Position numbers and translations under genes: made by a program
Assembly: GCA_965212005.1 (NCBI GenBank)
Contig: OZ243038.1
Location: 1,798,001 to 1,862,000, forward strand
DNA: 64,000 bases
Reading direction: 5' to 3'
Source: G965212005 sp965212005
GTDB taxonomy: Bacteria; Pseudomonadota; Gammaproteobacteria; Porifericomitales; Porifericomitaceae
Part shown: positions 10,757-19,650 of the stretch, one piece after another
Layout of the letters: each line of letters begins with the position of its first letter
How positions within the stretch are numbered: the first letter of the stretch is position 1
Notes under the pieces: generated by a model
What the model was told of the DNA's origin: nothing
Databases searched by the model: none
Seen by the model: only the letters and a program-made list of their open reading frames with translations

Positions 10757-11142
10757 GCCTGGCTATTGTGACTCGCGTTCTTCCCTGCCTTGCCGATAGA
10801 CGTTCGATTCTCAGCGGCGCTCACCCGATGACGGCGTGGACATCGAATGAGAAGATTCGTAAGGAAGTTCCGGACACAATTTTCGCAGGCCGGGAAAGTC
10901 AGCCCTGATTGTATGGCTTATGGATGGAAAGGAATTTCCGATCGGCCAATATACGGTTTGGCGAATGGCCGAATGCCGCAGGATAACGCCTTCCTTAATG
11001 TGGCGTAAGCTGCAGGTTTCCGTACCAGGGAAAAACAAAGTAATCCATTGATTCTTATGTATATTTTATGGATATTTCTTAAAAGGATAATTCTACCAAA
11101 CTAAATAAAACATATAGGAAGGAGTATCAGGAAGGAAAAGAG
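10757..11142 (+). other. 5S-downstream flank without an intact gene
   Basis: The first part (to 10835) is the counterpart of the spacer duplicate at 6704-6783. The rest holds only short frames. The last 110 bp (11030-11140) is AT-rich, and ends in purine-rich, ribosome-site-like sequence before the GTG of the next pseudogene. Confidence 0.6.
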
Positions 11143-11938
11143 GTGATCCCTTTGTTTGGGAATACTCTCGGCGTAACTCCTTGCGCAGGCAAGTTGAGTT
11201 TCAATCGTTGCCTGGTTGCGGTAGCCGTTACATTGAGTGCGCTCTGCTTGATCCCTTCCTCTTCTTTAGCCCAGGCATCAGGCAATCTCCCCCGGCTGTA
11301 GACTGGTCGAGGCGTGCGAGGTTTACTCTCGACTGCGATGAGAATGAACACGAGGATGACTGTGACGTCAGCGCCCACCCGCGGACAAAGATGGATACTG
11401 TCCGGTCCGGCAGCAGCGGGCTATTCCGTTCAATGCTCACCGTGGGCTTCACGCCGGACAACTGGGATCGGCCACAAACGGTATGGACGCTGGTACACTT
11501 GGCACTGGCGCTGCGTTTCTGGTTACCCTCATTTGGGAACTATCGTTCGGAAGACTCGCGCTACGCCGCTCTCAACACCTCGGTTACATTTGAAGTATCC
11601 GGCGTTGGAAGGTCAACGCTTGCTTTCTCCGGGGCGACCTGCGAGGTAACTGAGGATGCAGGCACACTGAGGGTGCCGGTTCCGTCGAGTACGGCGACGG
11701 TCAGTTACGTGAGCTGTACCGTATCCACTGCTGACGGTAGCGCCGTTGCGCCGAACGACTATAGCGCCGTGAGCGGACCAGCTCTTGGTATTCCGGTCGG
11801 AGCCACCAGCGCCTCCGCGGCAATGCCGATGATGCAATGGTGGAGGGAGAAGAGCAGTGTACCGTGACCCTGAACGCCGGCAGTTTGCCGGCCCGGATCA
11901 GTTTGGGTACTTCGGCTACCGCAACGGTGCGTATGCTG
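11143..11938 (+). pseudogene. secreted Calx-beta domain protein, frameshifted remnant
   Basis: A GTG at 11143 after GGAAGGAAAAGAG opens a 52-codon frame with a clear signal peptide (CLVAVAVTLSALCLIPSSSLAQA), ended by TAG at 11299-11301. Calx-beta sequence then continues in a second frame (EVTEDAGTLRVPVP, CTVSTADGSAVAPNDYSAVS, about 11640-11815) and in a third (NADDAMVEGEEQCTVTLNAG, about 11830-11938). At least two frame changes are needed to rebuild one protein, so it is broken. The intact form would have been an exported calcium-binding-module protein. A shorter remnant of the same domain is in the rRNA spacer (6763-7085). Confidence 0.75.
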
Positions 11939-11948
11939 CCCAGACGGT

Positions 11949-12203
11949 CGCCCTGGATGGGGAAGCCCTGTATAATGCCAATGCTTGTTAGTTGCCATGA
12001 TGCAGGTATCTTGGGGGCACCGATTATAGGTGATGCAGTGGCTTGGAGCTCGCGCATCATGGAACATGGAACGAGGTATGAATGGCTTGTATGATTCGGT
12101 ATTCAACGGTCGGGGAAGTATGCCGCCTCGCGGAGGCACGCCGCTCAGCGACGATGAGATTCGCGCGGTCGTGGATTACCTGGTGAGGGAATCGTCGCCA
12201 TGA
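11949..12203 (+). pseudogene. cytochrome c5-like protein, frameshifted remnant
   Basis: Pieces of a small monohaem cytochrome c are spread over three frames: DGEALYNAN, then SCHDAGILGAPIIGDAVAW, then GMNGLYDSVFNGRGSMPPRG followed by GTPLSDDEIRAVVDYLV and TGA at 12201-12203. SCH is the remains of the CxxCH haem-attachment motif, and MPPRGG carries the distal Met ligand typical of cytochrome c5. The first haem cysteine is lost at the first frameshift and a second shift lies near 12070. It sits just upstream of the cytochrome c maturation genes. Confidence 0.75.
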
Positions 12204-12342
12204 GCGTGCCAGGTTGGGGGCCAGGTTGGGGGGTAGGTCCGATCGTCGCATCCGGGCATTTACGCTGTGCCGTCCGCCCCATTTAGGTCGTTGTATACTG
12301 CCTCACCCCGGTTTGTTCGTTCCCACCCCACGATCCTCGGCC

Positions 12343-13005
12343 ATGAGTGCCCCCGCTCCGTTGCCGACGCTGCGTTCGCCTGAATCTGCGCCCTTTTTAC
12401 TTGAGGCGCGGCATATCGAGTGCGTTCGCAACGAGGTTGTCATCTTTCGCCGGGTAGCGTTTCGCCTGCAGGAAGGAGCGTTACTGCACATCAGTGGGCC
12501 GAATGGCAGCGGCAAGACCAGCCTGTTGAGGATAGTGAGCGGTCTGCTGTTGCCCAGCCAGGGCGGTGTATGCTGGCGAGGAGAGGATATACAGCGCGGG
12601 CGCAGAGATTTCTTGCGCGAACTCGGCTATCTTGGTCACGTCCCGGGCCTGAAAAAGGAGCTTAGCTGCATGGAGAACCTGAGATTGGCGCTCCTGCTCG
12701 ACGGTGCTCGTCCCAAGGTCGGCGCCGGCGAGGCTCTGGCGCGGGTTGGTTTGGCAGGGCGGGGGCGGACGCGGGTGGCGGCGCTCTCGGCGGGTCAGCG
12801 CCAGCGCCTGGCGCTGGCCCGCCTGTTGGCGACGGACACCCTGCTGTGGCTGCTGGATGAGCCCTTTACTTGTCTGGATCAGGACGGCTCCGCGATGGCG
12901 GGCGGACTGATTACCGATCACTGCCTGGCCGGCGGCCTGGTAGTCTTGGTCTCGCACCAGCCGGTCTCGTTTGGGCGCGTCCCGGTGACGCGGTTGTGCC
13001 TGTGA
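12343..13005 (+). CDS. ccmA: cytochrome c maturation ABC transporter, ATPase subunit
   Basis: ATPase of the CcmABCD complex, which releases holo-CcmE (haem chaperone) from CcmC in the inner membrane. Walker A is GPNGSGKTS (residues 52-60), the ABC signature is LSAGQRQRLALARLL, and Walker B with the catalytic Glu is LLWLLDEPF; an H-loop His follows in VLVSHQP. At 220 residues it is near the family norm. I chose ATG 12343; the frame is open further upstream, but that part has no family resemblance. The stop codon overlaps the ccmB start. Confidence 0.95.
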   Translation: MSAPAPLPTLRSPESAPFLLEARHIECVRNEVVIFRRVAFRLQEGALLHISGPNGSGKTSLLRIVSGLLLPSQGGVCWRGEDIQRGRRDFLRELGYLGHVPGLKKELSCMENLRLALLLDGARPKVGAGEALARVGLAGRGRTRVAALSAGQRQRLALARLLATDTLLWLLDEPFTCLDQDGSAMAGGLITDHCLAGGLVVLVSHQPVSFGRVPVTRLCL

Positions 13006-13691
13006 GTCCTTCGGGCACCTCCCTGTATCGCGCCTGTGCAGCGCTGCTGCACAGAGATATATTGTTGGCGCTGCGACAGGCTTCCCGGATCCTCAATCCC
13101 CTCATCTTGTTCCTGATCGTGATCACCCTGCTCGTTCTGGCTTTGGGGACGGAACGAGGAGGCGCCCGAGAGCTGTGGGCAGGCTCTGTCTGGGTGGCTG
13201 CGCTGCTGTCCTCCAGCTTGTCATTGGAGCCTGTTTTTCGGGCCGATTTTGAGGATGGAACCTTGGAGCAGTTATTGCTCTCGCATCATTCCCCGGTGGC
13301 ATTGGTGGCATCTCGGATCGGGGCCCACTGGTTGCTGAGCGGTGCGCCGTTGGTAGTGATTGTGGCCGTGCTGGGACTCGTCCTGCAGTTGCCGGCCCCG
13401 GCCTTGATTGCCTTGCCGTGCTCGCTGCTGCTCGGTACCCCGGTGCTCAGCCTGATCGGCGCGGTGATGATGGCGTTGGCGGTGGGACTGCGTGAGGGCA
13501 GTGCGCTGCTCGCTTTGCTGGCTTTGCCCCTGTACGTTCCGGTGCTGATCTTCGGCTCGCAGGCCGCCCTGCACGCGCTGGTCGGGGTGCCCGCGCAGGC
13601 GGAGTTCTATTTCCTGGGCGGCATGCTGTTATTGGCGCTGGCGCTGGCCCCGGTGGCGACCGCTTTCGCCCTGCGCGTGCGGATGAGTTGA
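13002..13691 (+). CDS. ccmB: cytochrome c maturation ABC transporter, membrane subunit
   Basis: Permease-like partner of CcmA with about six hydrophobic segments in 229 residues. The conserved CcmB region around WVAALLSSSLSLEPVFRADFEDGTLEQLLLS is clear (Fxx(D/E)xxDGTLEQL). The start is GTG at 13002, overlapping the ccmA stop (GTGA), which gives the standard N-terminus (YRACAALLHRDILLALR) and implies translational coupling. Confidence 0.95.
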   Translation: MSPSGTSLYRACAALLHRDILLALRQASRILNPLILFLIVITLLVLALGTERGGARELWAGSVWVAALLSSSLSLEPVFRADFEDGTLEQLLLSHHSPVALVASRIGAHWLLSGAPLVVIVAVLGLVLQLPAPALIALPCSLLLGTPVLSLIGAVMMALAVGLREGSALLALLALPLYVPVLIFGSQAALHALVGVPAQAEFYFLGGMLLLALALAPVATAFALRVRMS

Positions 13692-13695
13692 GTCC

Positions 13696-14448
13696 GTGTT
13701 CCAGCGTTTCTATAAATACGTCTCGCTGCGGGAATTCTACGCGTTGTCCGGAAAGCTCGCGTCCTACTTCGCCTGGTTCGGTGCCTTGTTGTTGGCTGCT
13801 GGTCTGTACGGTGGTTTATTGTTGGCGCCACCGGACTATCAGCAGGGCGACGCTTTTCGCATCATTTACGTGCACGTTCCCAGCGCCTGGATGTCGCTGT
13901 TTGTGTACGTGACGATGGCGGCCGCGGGTGCAGTGAGCCTGATTTGGAAGGTTAAACTGACGGACGTGATCGCAAGAAGCAGTGCTCCCCTGGGGGCATC
14001 CTTTACTTTTTTGGCACTGTGTACGGGTTCCATCTGGGGCAAGCCGACGTGGGGGGCCTGGTGGGTATGGGACGCACGTTTAACCTCTGAATTGATCCTT
14101 CTTTTTCTATACCTGGGCTATATGGCGCTGCAGTCGTCCATTGAAGACCGGCGCAGCGCGGCCCGGGCCGGCGCGGTACTGGCCCTGGTGGGAGTGGTCA
14201 ACATTCCCATTATCCACTATTCGGTGGAATGGTGGAGCACCTTGCATCAGAAAGCCACGATCGCCAAGTTCGGTGCCCCTTCCATACACATCAGCATGCT
14301 GGTACCCCTGCTGTTGATGGCTGGTGCCTTCATGTGCTACTATGCTTGGGTCACTTTGTTGCGCGCACGCAGCGAGATTTTGGCTTACGAGCGTAACAGC
14401 GCATGGGTGCATGAATTGGTTGTGGCGCGTGGCGTGAGCATGGAATGA
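13696..14448 (+). CDS. ccmC: haem transporter/haem handling protein CcmC
   Basis: Inner-membrane protein that presents haem to CcmE. The tryptophan-rich WWD motif is present (WGAWWVWDARLTSEL, about residues 115-129), flanked by the periplasmic histidines of YVHVPSAWM and IIHYSVEWWSTLHQ that ligate haem. Six membrane segments are apparent in 250 residues. The start is GTG at 13696, four bases after ccmB. Confidence 0.95.
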   Translation: MFQRFYKYVSLREFYALSGKLASYFAWFGALLLAAGLYGGLLLAPPDYQQGDAFRIIYVHVPSAWMSLFVYVTMAAAGAVSLIWKVKLTDVIARSSAPLGASFTFLALCTGSIWGKPTWGAWWVWDARLTSELILLFLYLGYMALQSSIEDRRSAARAGAVLALVGVVNIPIIHYSVEWWSTLHQKATIAKFGAPSIHISMLVPLLLMAGAFMCYYAWVTLLRARSEILAYERNSAWVHELVVARGVSME

Positions 14449-14612
14449 GTGCCCTGATCGAGTTTTTGCGCATGGGCGGTTATGGACCGTACGTTTGGTC
14501 GTGTTACGGGTTGACCGCGGTTGTCTTGTTATTGAATGTTTTGGTTCCGCTGTATCGTGAGCGGCGCTTTCTGCGCCTGTTAGCGATGGATCGGAACCCG
14601 GAGCAGTCATAA
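14445..14612 (+). CDS. ccmD: haem exporter small subunit CcmD
   Basis: A 55-residue protein too short for most gene callers. It starts at an ATG that overlaps the ccmC stop (ATGA) and ends at TAA 14610-14612, one base before ccmE. Sequence MSALIEFLRMGGYGPYVWSC followed by a single hydrophobic helix (GLTAVVLLLNVLVPL) and a basic tail (YRERRFLRLLAM) is the CcmD layout: the GGYG.YVW motif, one membrane span, positive-inside tail. It stabilises CcmC and CcmE in the CcmABCD complex. Confidence 0.92.
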   Translation: MSALIEFLRMGGYGPYVWSCYGLTAVVLLLNVLVPLYRERRFLRLLAMDRNPEQS

Positions 14613-14613
14613 A

Positions 14614-15072
14614 ATGAGGATCCGGCGCAAACGCATGGTGGCTGTTTCCGGCATCCTGCTGGTAGCCGTCTCTGGCGTAACGCTGATGTTGATCGCCTTC
14701 GAAAAAAACCTGCTTTATTTTTACATCCCCAGCCAGGTGGTGGCGGGAGAGGCACCGTCGCAGCGTACTTTTCGCGTAGGTGGCCTGGTGCGCAAGGGCA
14801 GTGTCCGGCGCGACGCGCAGAGCTTGGTGGTCCATTTTGTATTGACGGATCATGGCCAGGATATGGCAGTCTCTTATGATGGCGTGTTGCCGGACTTGTT
14901 TCGTGAAGAACAGGTGATAGTAGCCGACGGGCGCTTGCTTGCCGATGGGAGCTTTGAGGCGGTGCAGGTGCTGGCCAAGCACGACGAGAATTACATGCCG
15001 CCCGAAGTGGCTGATGCCCTGGGCCTGAAGCCGAACGGCCCGATGCAAGTCCCGCTGCGGACGACGCAATAG
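14614..15072 (+). CDS. ccmE: haem chaperone CcmE
   Basis: Periplasmic, membrane-anchored chaperone that binds haem covalently and passes it to CcmF. After a basic N-terminus and one membrane helix (residues 8-28), the OB-fold domain carries FRVGGLVRKGSV and the haem-attachment motif HDENYMPPE, with His at residue 123. At 152 residues it is full length. Confidence 0.96.
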   Translation: MRIRRKRMVAVSGILLVAVSGVTLMLIAFEKNLLYFYIPSQVVAGEAPSQRTFRVGGLVRKGSVRRDAQSLVVHFVLTDHGQDMAVSYDGVLPDLFREEQVIVADGRLLADGSFEAVQVLAKHDENYMPPEVADALGLKPNGPMQVPLRTTQ

Positions 15073-15083
15073 GGGGCCGGGCC

Positions 15084-17072
15084 ATGATCGCGGAACTGGG
15101 TCTGTTTGCCTTGGTGGCGGCCTTGGGGGTGGCCTTGGTGCAGGCGATATTGCCGTTTGTCGGAGCCGGTCTGAATGCCCGCCCCTGGATGGCGGTGGCG
15201 GTGCCCGCCGCCCGCCTGCAATTCCTGTTTTTGCTGCTGGCCTTTGGTGCCCTGACGTACTCGTTTGGCGTCAACGATTTCTCCCTGGTCTACGTGGCGG
15301 ATAACTCGCACTCCGCCCTGCCGCTTGCCTATAGGTTCTGTGCGGTTTGGGGAGACCATGAAGGCTCTTTGCTGCTTTGGTCGCTGATCCTGGGGCTATG
15401 GACCTTTGCCGTGACCTTTTCCGGGCACCGTCTGCCAGAGCGCTTCCATGCCCGCATACTGGGCGTGTTGGGATTTATCAGCGTGGCTTTTCTGTTGTTC
15501 ATGCTGTTCAGCTCGAACCCGTTTGAACGGCATTTGCCGGCGCCGATTGAAGGGGGGGATTTGAATCCGCTGTTACAGGACCCCGCCTTCGTCATCCATC
15601 CGCCCATGTTGTATGCCGGCTACGTTGGCTTTGCAGTGGCGTTCGCGTTTGCCATTGCCGCCCTGCTGGAGCGAGACCTTGATCATCGCTGGTCGCGCTG
15701 GATGCGCCCCTGGGCCCTGGCCGCCTGGCTGTTTCTTACTCTTGGCATCGCGCTTGGCAGTTGGTGGGCATATTATGAACTGGGCTGGGGAGGCTGGTGG
15801 TTTTGGGACCCAGTGGAAAATGCCTCCTTTATGCCGTGGCTGTTGGGGACTGCCCTGATTCACTCCCAGGCTGCCACCGATCGGCGCAAGGCATTCGGCA
15901 GTTGGACCGTGCTGCTGGCGATTTGCGCTTTCACGTTGAGCCTGATCGGCACCTTCCTGGTGCGTTCCGGCATATTAACTTCGGTACACGCTTTTGCCTC
16001 CGATCCGGACCGCGGCATTTTCATTTTGGGCATACTCGCGGTGGTGGTCGGCAGTTCCCTGGCTTTGTTCGCCTGGCGAGGCCGGGATTTGCCGCATGGT
16101 GCCGATTCTCAGCCGCTGTCCCGCGAGACCCTGTTGCTGATTAACTCCACACTGCTCGTGGTGATCACTGCGACCATTTTACTGGGCACACTATATCCGC
16201 TGCTGGTCCAGGCCCTGGACCTGGGCAAACTGTCCGTGGGTGCCCCTTATTTCAATACCGTCTTTTTGCCGCTGATGGCGCTGTTGATCATTGCGATGGG
16301 ACTGGGTCCGCTGACGCGCTGGCAAAGCGACCGGGCCCGGCGTCTCTGGCGTGAAATGCGCTACGTCTTGTGGGGAAGTTTGCTGTTGGGCGTCTCCTGT
16401 GCGCTGATGCTCGGCACCGCCCGCTTTCTGCAGGCTGCGATCGGCATTGCCCTTGCGCTCTGGGTGGTGCTGGGAATAGCCACTGCACTTCGGGTCCGTT
16501 TGCGCGAGCGGGGTCTGCGTGAGTTGCGGCAAATCCCCAGCGGTTTCTGGGGCATGTGCCTGGCGCATATTGGCTTGGCAGTGACTGTATGCGGGATCGT
16601 GGTCAGCGGCACCTACAGCACGTTGGCGCATGAGCGCATGGCACCTGGATCAAGCGCTGAATTGTCCGGCTATACTTTTCACATGGAAGACTTGAAGAAA
16701 ATGGCAGGGCCGAACTACCAGGCCACCGATGCAGAGTTTCACGTGTCGCGCGGTGGGCAGGCGGTCGCGGTGCTGCATTCGCAAAAGCGCATCTACCTGG
16801 TCAGGGACAACACGATGACCGAAGCCGGCATTGACGCGGGCCTGTTTCGGCATCTGTACGTTTCCCTGGGAGAGCCGCTGGGCGATGGCGAGTGGAGCGT
16901 AAGCCTGTACTATAAACCTCTGGTGAACTGGATTTGGCTGGGAGCATCGCTGATGGCGCTGGGCGGGCTGCTGTCCGCGGCGGATCCGCGTTACCGACGG
17001 GCCGCCCGCCGCTACACGCTTGATACCTGGTCCTTGTCTGCCGTTCGTGCCGCCCACCCAATTGGGCGCTGA
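15084..17072 (+). CDS. ccmF: cytochrome c haem lyase subunit CcmF
   Basis: A 662-residue polytopic inner-membrane protein that joins haem to the CxxCH motif of apocytochromes c together with CcmH and CcmI. The WWD motif GWGGWWFWDPVENASFMPW is at about residues 232-251, and conserved His-bearing segments appear before (WGDHEGSLLLW) and after (LVRSGILTSVHAFA). More than a dozen hydrophobic segments are visible. It follows ccmE by 11 bp. A 123-bp gap to ccmG holds no gene. Confidence 0.96.
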   Translation: MIAELGLFALVAALGVALVQAILPFVGAGLNARPWMAVAVPAARLQFLFLLLAFGALTYSFGVNDFSLVYVADNSHSALPLAYRFCAVWGDHEGSLLLWSLILGLWTFAVTFSGHRLPERFHARILGVLGFISVAFLLFMLFSSNPFERHLPAPIEGGDLNPLLQDPAFVIHPPMLYAGYVGFAVAFAFAIAALLERDLDHRWSRWMRPWALAAWLFLTLGIALGSWWAYYELGWGGWWFWDPVENASFMPWLLGTALIHSQAATDRRKAFGSWTVLLAICAFTLSLIGTFLVRSGILTSVHAFASDPDRGIFILGILAVVVGSSLALFAWRGRDLPHGADSQPLSRETLLLINSTLLVVITATILLGTLYPLLVQALDLGKLSVGAPYFNTVFLPLMALLIIAMGLGPLTRWQSDRARRLWREMRYVLWGSLLLGVSCALMLGTARFLQAAIGIALALWVVLGIATALRVRLRERGLRELRQIPSGFWGMCLAHIGLAVTVCGIVVSGTYSTLAHERMAPGSSAELSGYTFHMEDLKKMAGPNYQATDAEFHVSRGGQAVAVLHSQKRIYLVRDNTMTEAGIDAGLFRHLYVSLGEPLGDGEWSVSLYYKPLVNWIWLGASLMALGGLLSAADPRYRRAARRYTLDTWSLSAVRAAHPIGR

Positions 17073-17195
17073 CCAGGCGGAAACTTTGCTTCTCCATGAA
17101 TGATGAGCAAGGCGGAACACTCCCTGCTCTTTCTAAGAGTGCTGCCTCTGCTGCGTGCGCGGCGCGCCTCCGCGCCTGGATTTGCGGGTTAGCTG

Positions 17196-17735
17196 ATGGT
17201 GCGCTACGGATTACCGCTGGCCGCCTTCGTGCTGTTGCTGCTTTTATTCGGCATCGGGTTGCGCCTGGACGTGCGCAGCGTTCCTTCCCCGCTGATCGGC
17301 AAGCCGTTGCCGGCGTTTACGCTGCCCCAGCTGCACAACCCGGAGCGCTTGGTGTACTCCGGCGAATGGGAAGGACAGGTGGTGTTGCTGAATGTATGGG
17401 CTTCCTGGTGCGTGGCTTGCCGTGAGGAGCACCCGCTGCTGATCGAGTGGGCGCGGGACGCTGATTTTCCCTATCCTATCTACGGGCTGAACTATAAGGA
17501 TGACCGGCAGTTGGCGCTGCAGTGGCTGGCCCGCCTGGGTGATCCCTATCGGTACAGCGCCTACGATCCGGCTGGCAAGGCAGGCTTGGACCTGGGAGTG
17601 TACGGAGTGCCGGAAACTTACGTGCTGGACGCGACCGGTATCATCCGCTATAAGCACATTGGCCCGGTCACCCGGGCCGACTGGGAGCACAAGCTCCTGC
17701 CGCTGCTGACGAGCCTGGAGACACCGCCGGGATGA
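17196..17735 (+). CDS. ccmG: thiol:disulfide interchange protein CcmG/DsbE
   Basis: Membrane-tethered periplasmic thioredoxin-like protein that keeps apocytochrome c cysteines reduced before haem ligation. It has an N-terminal anchor (residues 5-24), the active site WCVAC (C72, C75), and the cis-Pro YGVPETYVLD. The charged GLNYKD segment typical of DsbE is present. It uses WCVAC rather than the common WCPTC/WCPSC. The stop overlaps the ccmH ATG. Confidence 0.94.
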   Translation: MVRYGLPLAAFVLLLLLFGIGLRLDVRSVPSPLIGKPLPAFTLPQLHNPERLVYSGEWEGQVVLLNVWASWCVACREEHPLLIEWARDADFPYPIYGLNYKDDRQLALQWLARLGDPYRYSAYDPAGKAGLDLGVYGVPETYVLDATGIIRYKHIGPVTRADWEHKLLPLLTSLETPPG

Positions 17736-18184
17736 GGGTGACGCTGCTCTTGCTGGTGGGATGGATGCTGGCCGGAGCACTGCCGGCCTGGCCTGCCGCG
17801 GACGTGCCGCTGGAATTCAGCAGCCTGGAGCAGGAACAGCGTTACTGGGATCTTTTACAGGAACTGCGCTGCATGGTGTGCCAGAACCAGTCCTTGGCCG
17901 ACTCGCACGCCGATCTGGCGCAGGACATGCGCGATCAAGTGTATGGAATGATACAGAGTGATTACGATAATGAGCAGATCATCGGCTACCTGGTAAGCAG
18001 GTACGGTAATTTCGTACGCTACCGTCCTCCTTTCACTATCTCCACTTATGTGCTTTGGTTTGCTCCTTTGCTGATGGTGTTGGGCGCCGCCGTGTTCGTC
18101 ACGCTGCTGGTGCGCCGCCGCTCCGGCAAGGCCGAAGGAGAGGCTGCCGGGCGGGAGCAGTCCACGGAACCGGGTGCCCTTTAG
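17732..18184 (+). CDS. ccmH: cytochrome c-type biogenesis protein CcmH
   Basis: Short-type CcmH (150 residues): a cleavable signal peptide, then the reductase domain with LRCMVCQNQSL (C47, C50), and a C-terminal membrane helix (VLWFAPLLMVLGAAVFVTLLV). The second, TPR-containing half found in E. coli CcmH is a separate gene here (ccmI, next). It reduces apocytochrome or CcmG disulfides in the periplasm. It overlaps ccmG by 4 bp. Confidence 0.94.
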   Translation: MRVTLLLLVGWMLAGALPAWPAADVPLEFSSLEQEQRYWDLLQELRCMVCQNQSLADSHADLAQDMRDQVYGMIQSDYDNEQIIGYLVSRYGNFVRYRPPFTISTYVLWFAPLLMVLGAAVFVTLLVRRRSGKAEGEAAGREQSTEPGAL

Positions 18185-19390
18185 ATGTTCTGGCTATTGG
18201 CGGGCATGCTGCTGGGTGGCGCGGTTGTGCTCTTGTTCTATCAACTGCTGAGCACCCGCCCCGGGCAATTGCGCGTGCTGGGGGAACTGCGCATCTACCG
18301 GGAAAAGTTGGCCTGGCTGCACCGGGAACGGCAGCAGGGGCGTTTGCCTGATGAGCAGGAGGAGTCCTTGCGGCGCGACTTGGAGCGCACTCTACTACAG
18401 GCCCTGGGCGAAGAAGCGATGGAGCCGCCGCGCGTGCGTTTACTGTGGCCCGCGCTGGGGCTCGTTGCGTTGCTGCCGTTGTTCGTCGTGGTCCTGTACA
18501 TGGAGTTGGGCACCCCGCAACTCGCGCAGCTCCGGATGCAGGGGGAACCGCTTCCGGGTACCGCTGACCGCTCATCCGTTTCGCCGGATGAGCGCGTCAA
18601 ACAGCTGGGTCTGTTCCTGCAGCAGCAGCCGGATCATGTCGATGCCTGGTTCGAGCTGGCGGAACTGCACATGGGGAGGGGGCAGTATTCGGAAGCGGCG
18701 CAGGCCGCAGAACGCCTGCATGCGTTGAGGAATGAAGATCCCAGGGCATTGCTGCTGTATGCCGACGCATTGGCCATGGCCCACGGAGGGCGTCTTCGGG
18801 GCCGTCCGGCCGAGTTGGTGGCGCAGGCTTTGGTGCTGGCACCGAACGATAAAGTCGCGCTGTGGTTGTCTGGCATGGCCGCCCGGGAGCAGGGGGACTC
18901 GGTAGCGGCGCTGCGCTATTGGCGCCAACTTGAGCCGGTACTGGAGGGGGAGGAATTGGATTCCCTGCAAGCGATGATCCAGGACGCCGCGGCGTCCTCC
19001 CAGGAGGAACCGGAAGCATCATTGCCGACTGCCGGGGAAGGTGCGGCCTTGCTACAGCTTGAAGTTTCGTTGCATGACTCCCTGCAGGAGCAGGTGCAGC
19101 CGGAGGATGCCGTCTATATATTCGCCCGTGCCCCTTCCGGGCCGCCGATGCCAGTAGCAGTGATGCGGAAACAGGTTCGAGATCTGCCGCTGCGCGTCAC
19201 CCTGGACGATTCGATGGCAATCATGCCCACGCAGCGGCTCTCGGCTTTCGATCAGGTACAGGCAGGTGCTCGCATATCCTTCTCCGGCGATGCCCTGGCG
19301 CGCAGCGGTGACTTGCTGGCCACTCCGGTGAGCGCAACCGTGGGCGCGGTGGAGCCGGTTCAGCTCGTTATTGATCATGCACTGCCATAG
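18185..19390 (+). CDS. ccmI: cytochrome c biogenesis TPR protein CcmI
   Basis: A 401-residue protein starting directly after the ccmH stop. Two membrane segments (residues 2-20 and about 84-103) enclose a basic cytoplasmic loop with heptad-like leucines, the CcmI-1 domain. The periplasmic part has TPR-like helices (VDAWFELAELHMGRGQYSEAA, NEDPRALLLYADAL) that bind the C-termini of apocytochromes, then a beta-rich domain (AVYIFARAPSGPPMPVAVMR). This completes a ccmA-I operon running unbroken for 7 kb. Confidence 0.93.
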   Translation: MFWLLAGMLLGGAVVLLFYQLLSTRPGQLRVLGELRIYREKLAWLHRERQQGRLPDEQEESLRRDLERTLLQALGEEAMEPPRVRLLWPALGLVALLPLFVVVLYMELGTPQLAQLRMQGEPLPGTADRSSVSPDERVKQLGLFLQQQPDHVDAWFELAELHMGRGQYSEAAQAAERLHALRNEDPRALLLYADALAMAHGGRLRGRPAELVAQALVLAPNDKVALWLSGMAAREQGDSVAALRYWRQLEPVLEGEELDSLQAMIQDAAASSQEEPEASLPTAGEGAALLQLEVSLHDSLQEQVQPEDAVYIFARAPSGPPMPVAVMRKQVRDLPLRVTLDDSMAIMPTQRLSAFDQVQAGARISFSGDALARSGDLLATPVSATVGAVEPVQLVIDHALP

Positions 19391-19650
19391 CCTGCGGTCT
19401 GTTGTCCAATAGGGGTAGGACCGGGCGGGATTTAGCAGCCGTTCGAGAGCGAAAGCATGGCGGTAGCCAGGCTGGAAGGATTGGCCCGTTGGTAAAAAGA
19501 CCGGCCGGGGCAGGTGCACCGGGCACAGCCTGCCAGGCATAAATTGCCGCGTGGTTTACCGAGTATAGTGAGTAAAGCCGGCGTGTATTCGGTGGCCCGC
19601 CGGTAGCGCGTTTGCGCGGCTTCGATGCGCGTTTTGCCGGGCACCGGCCA

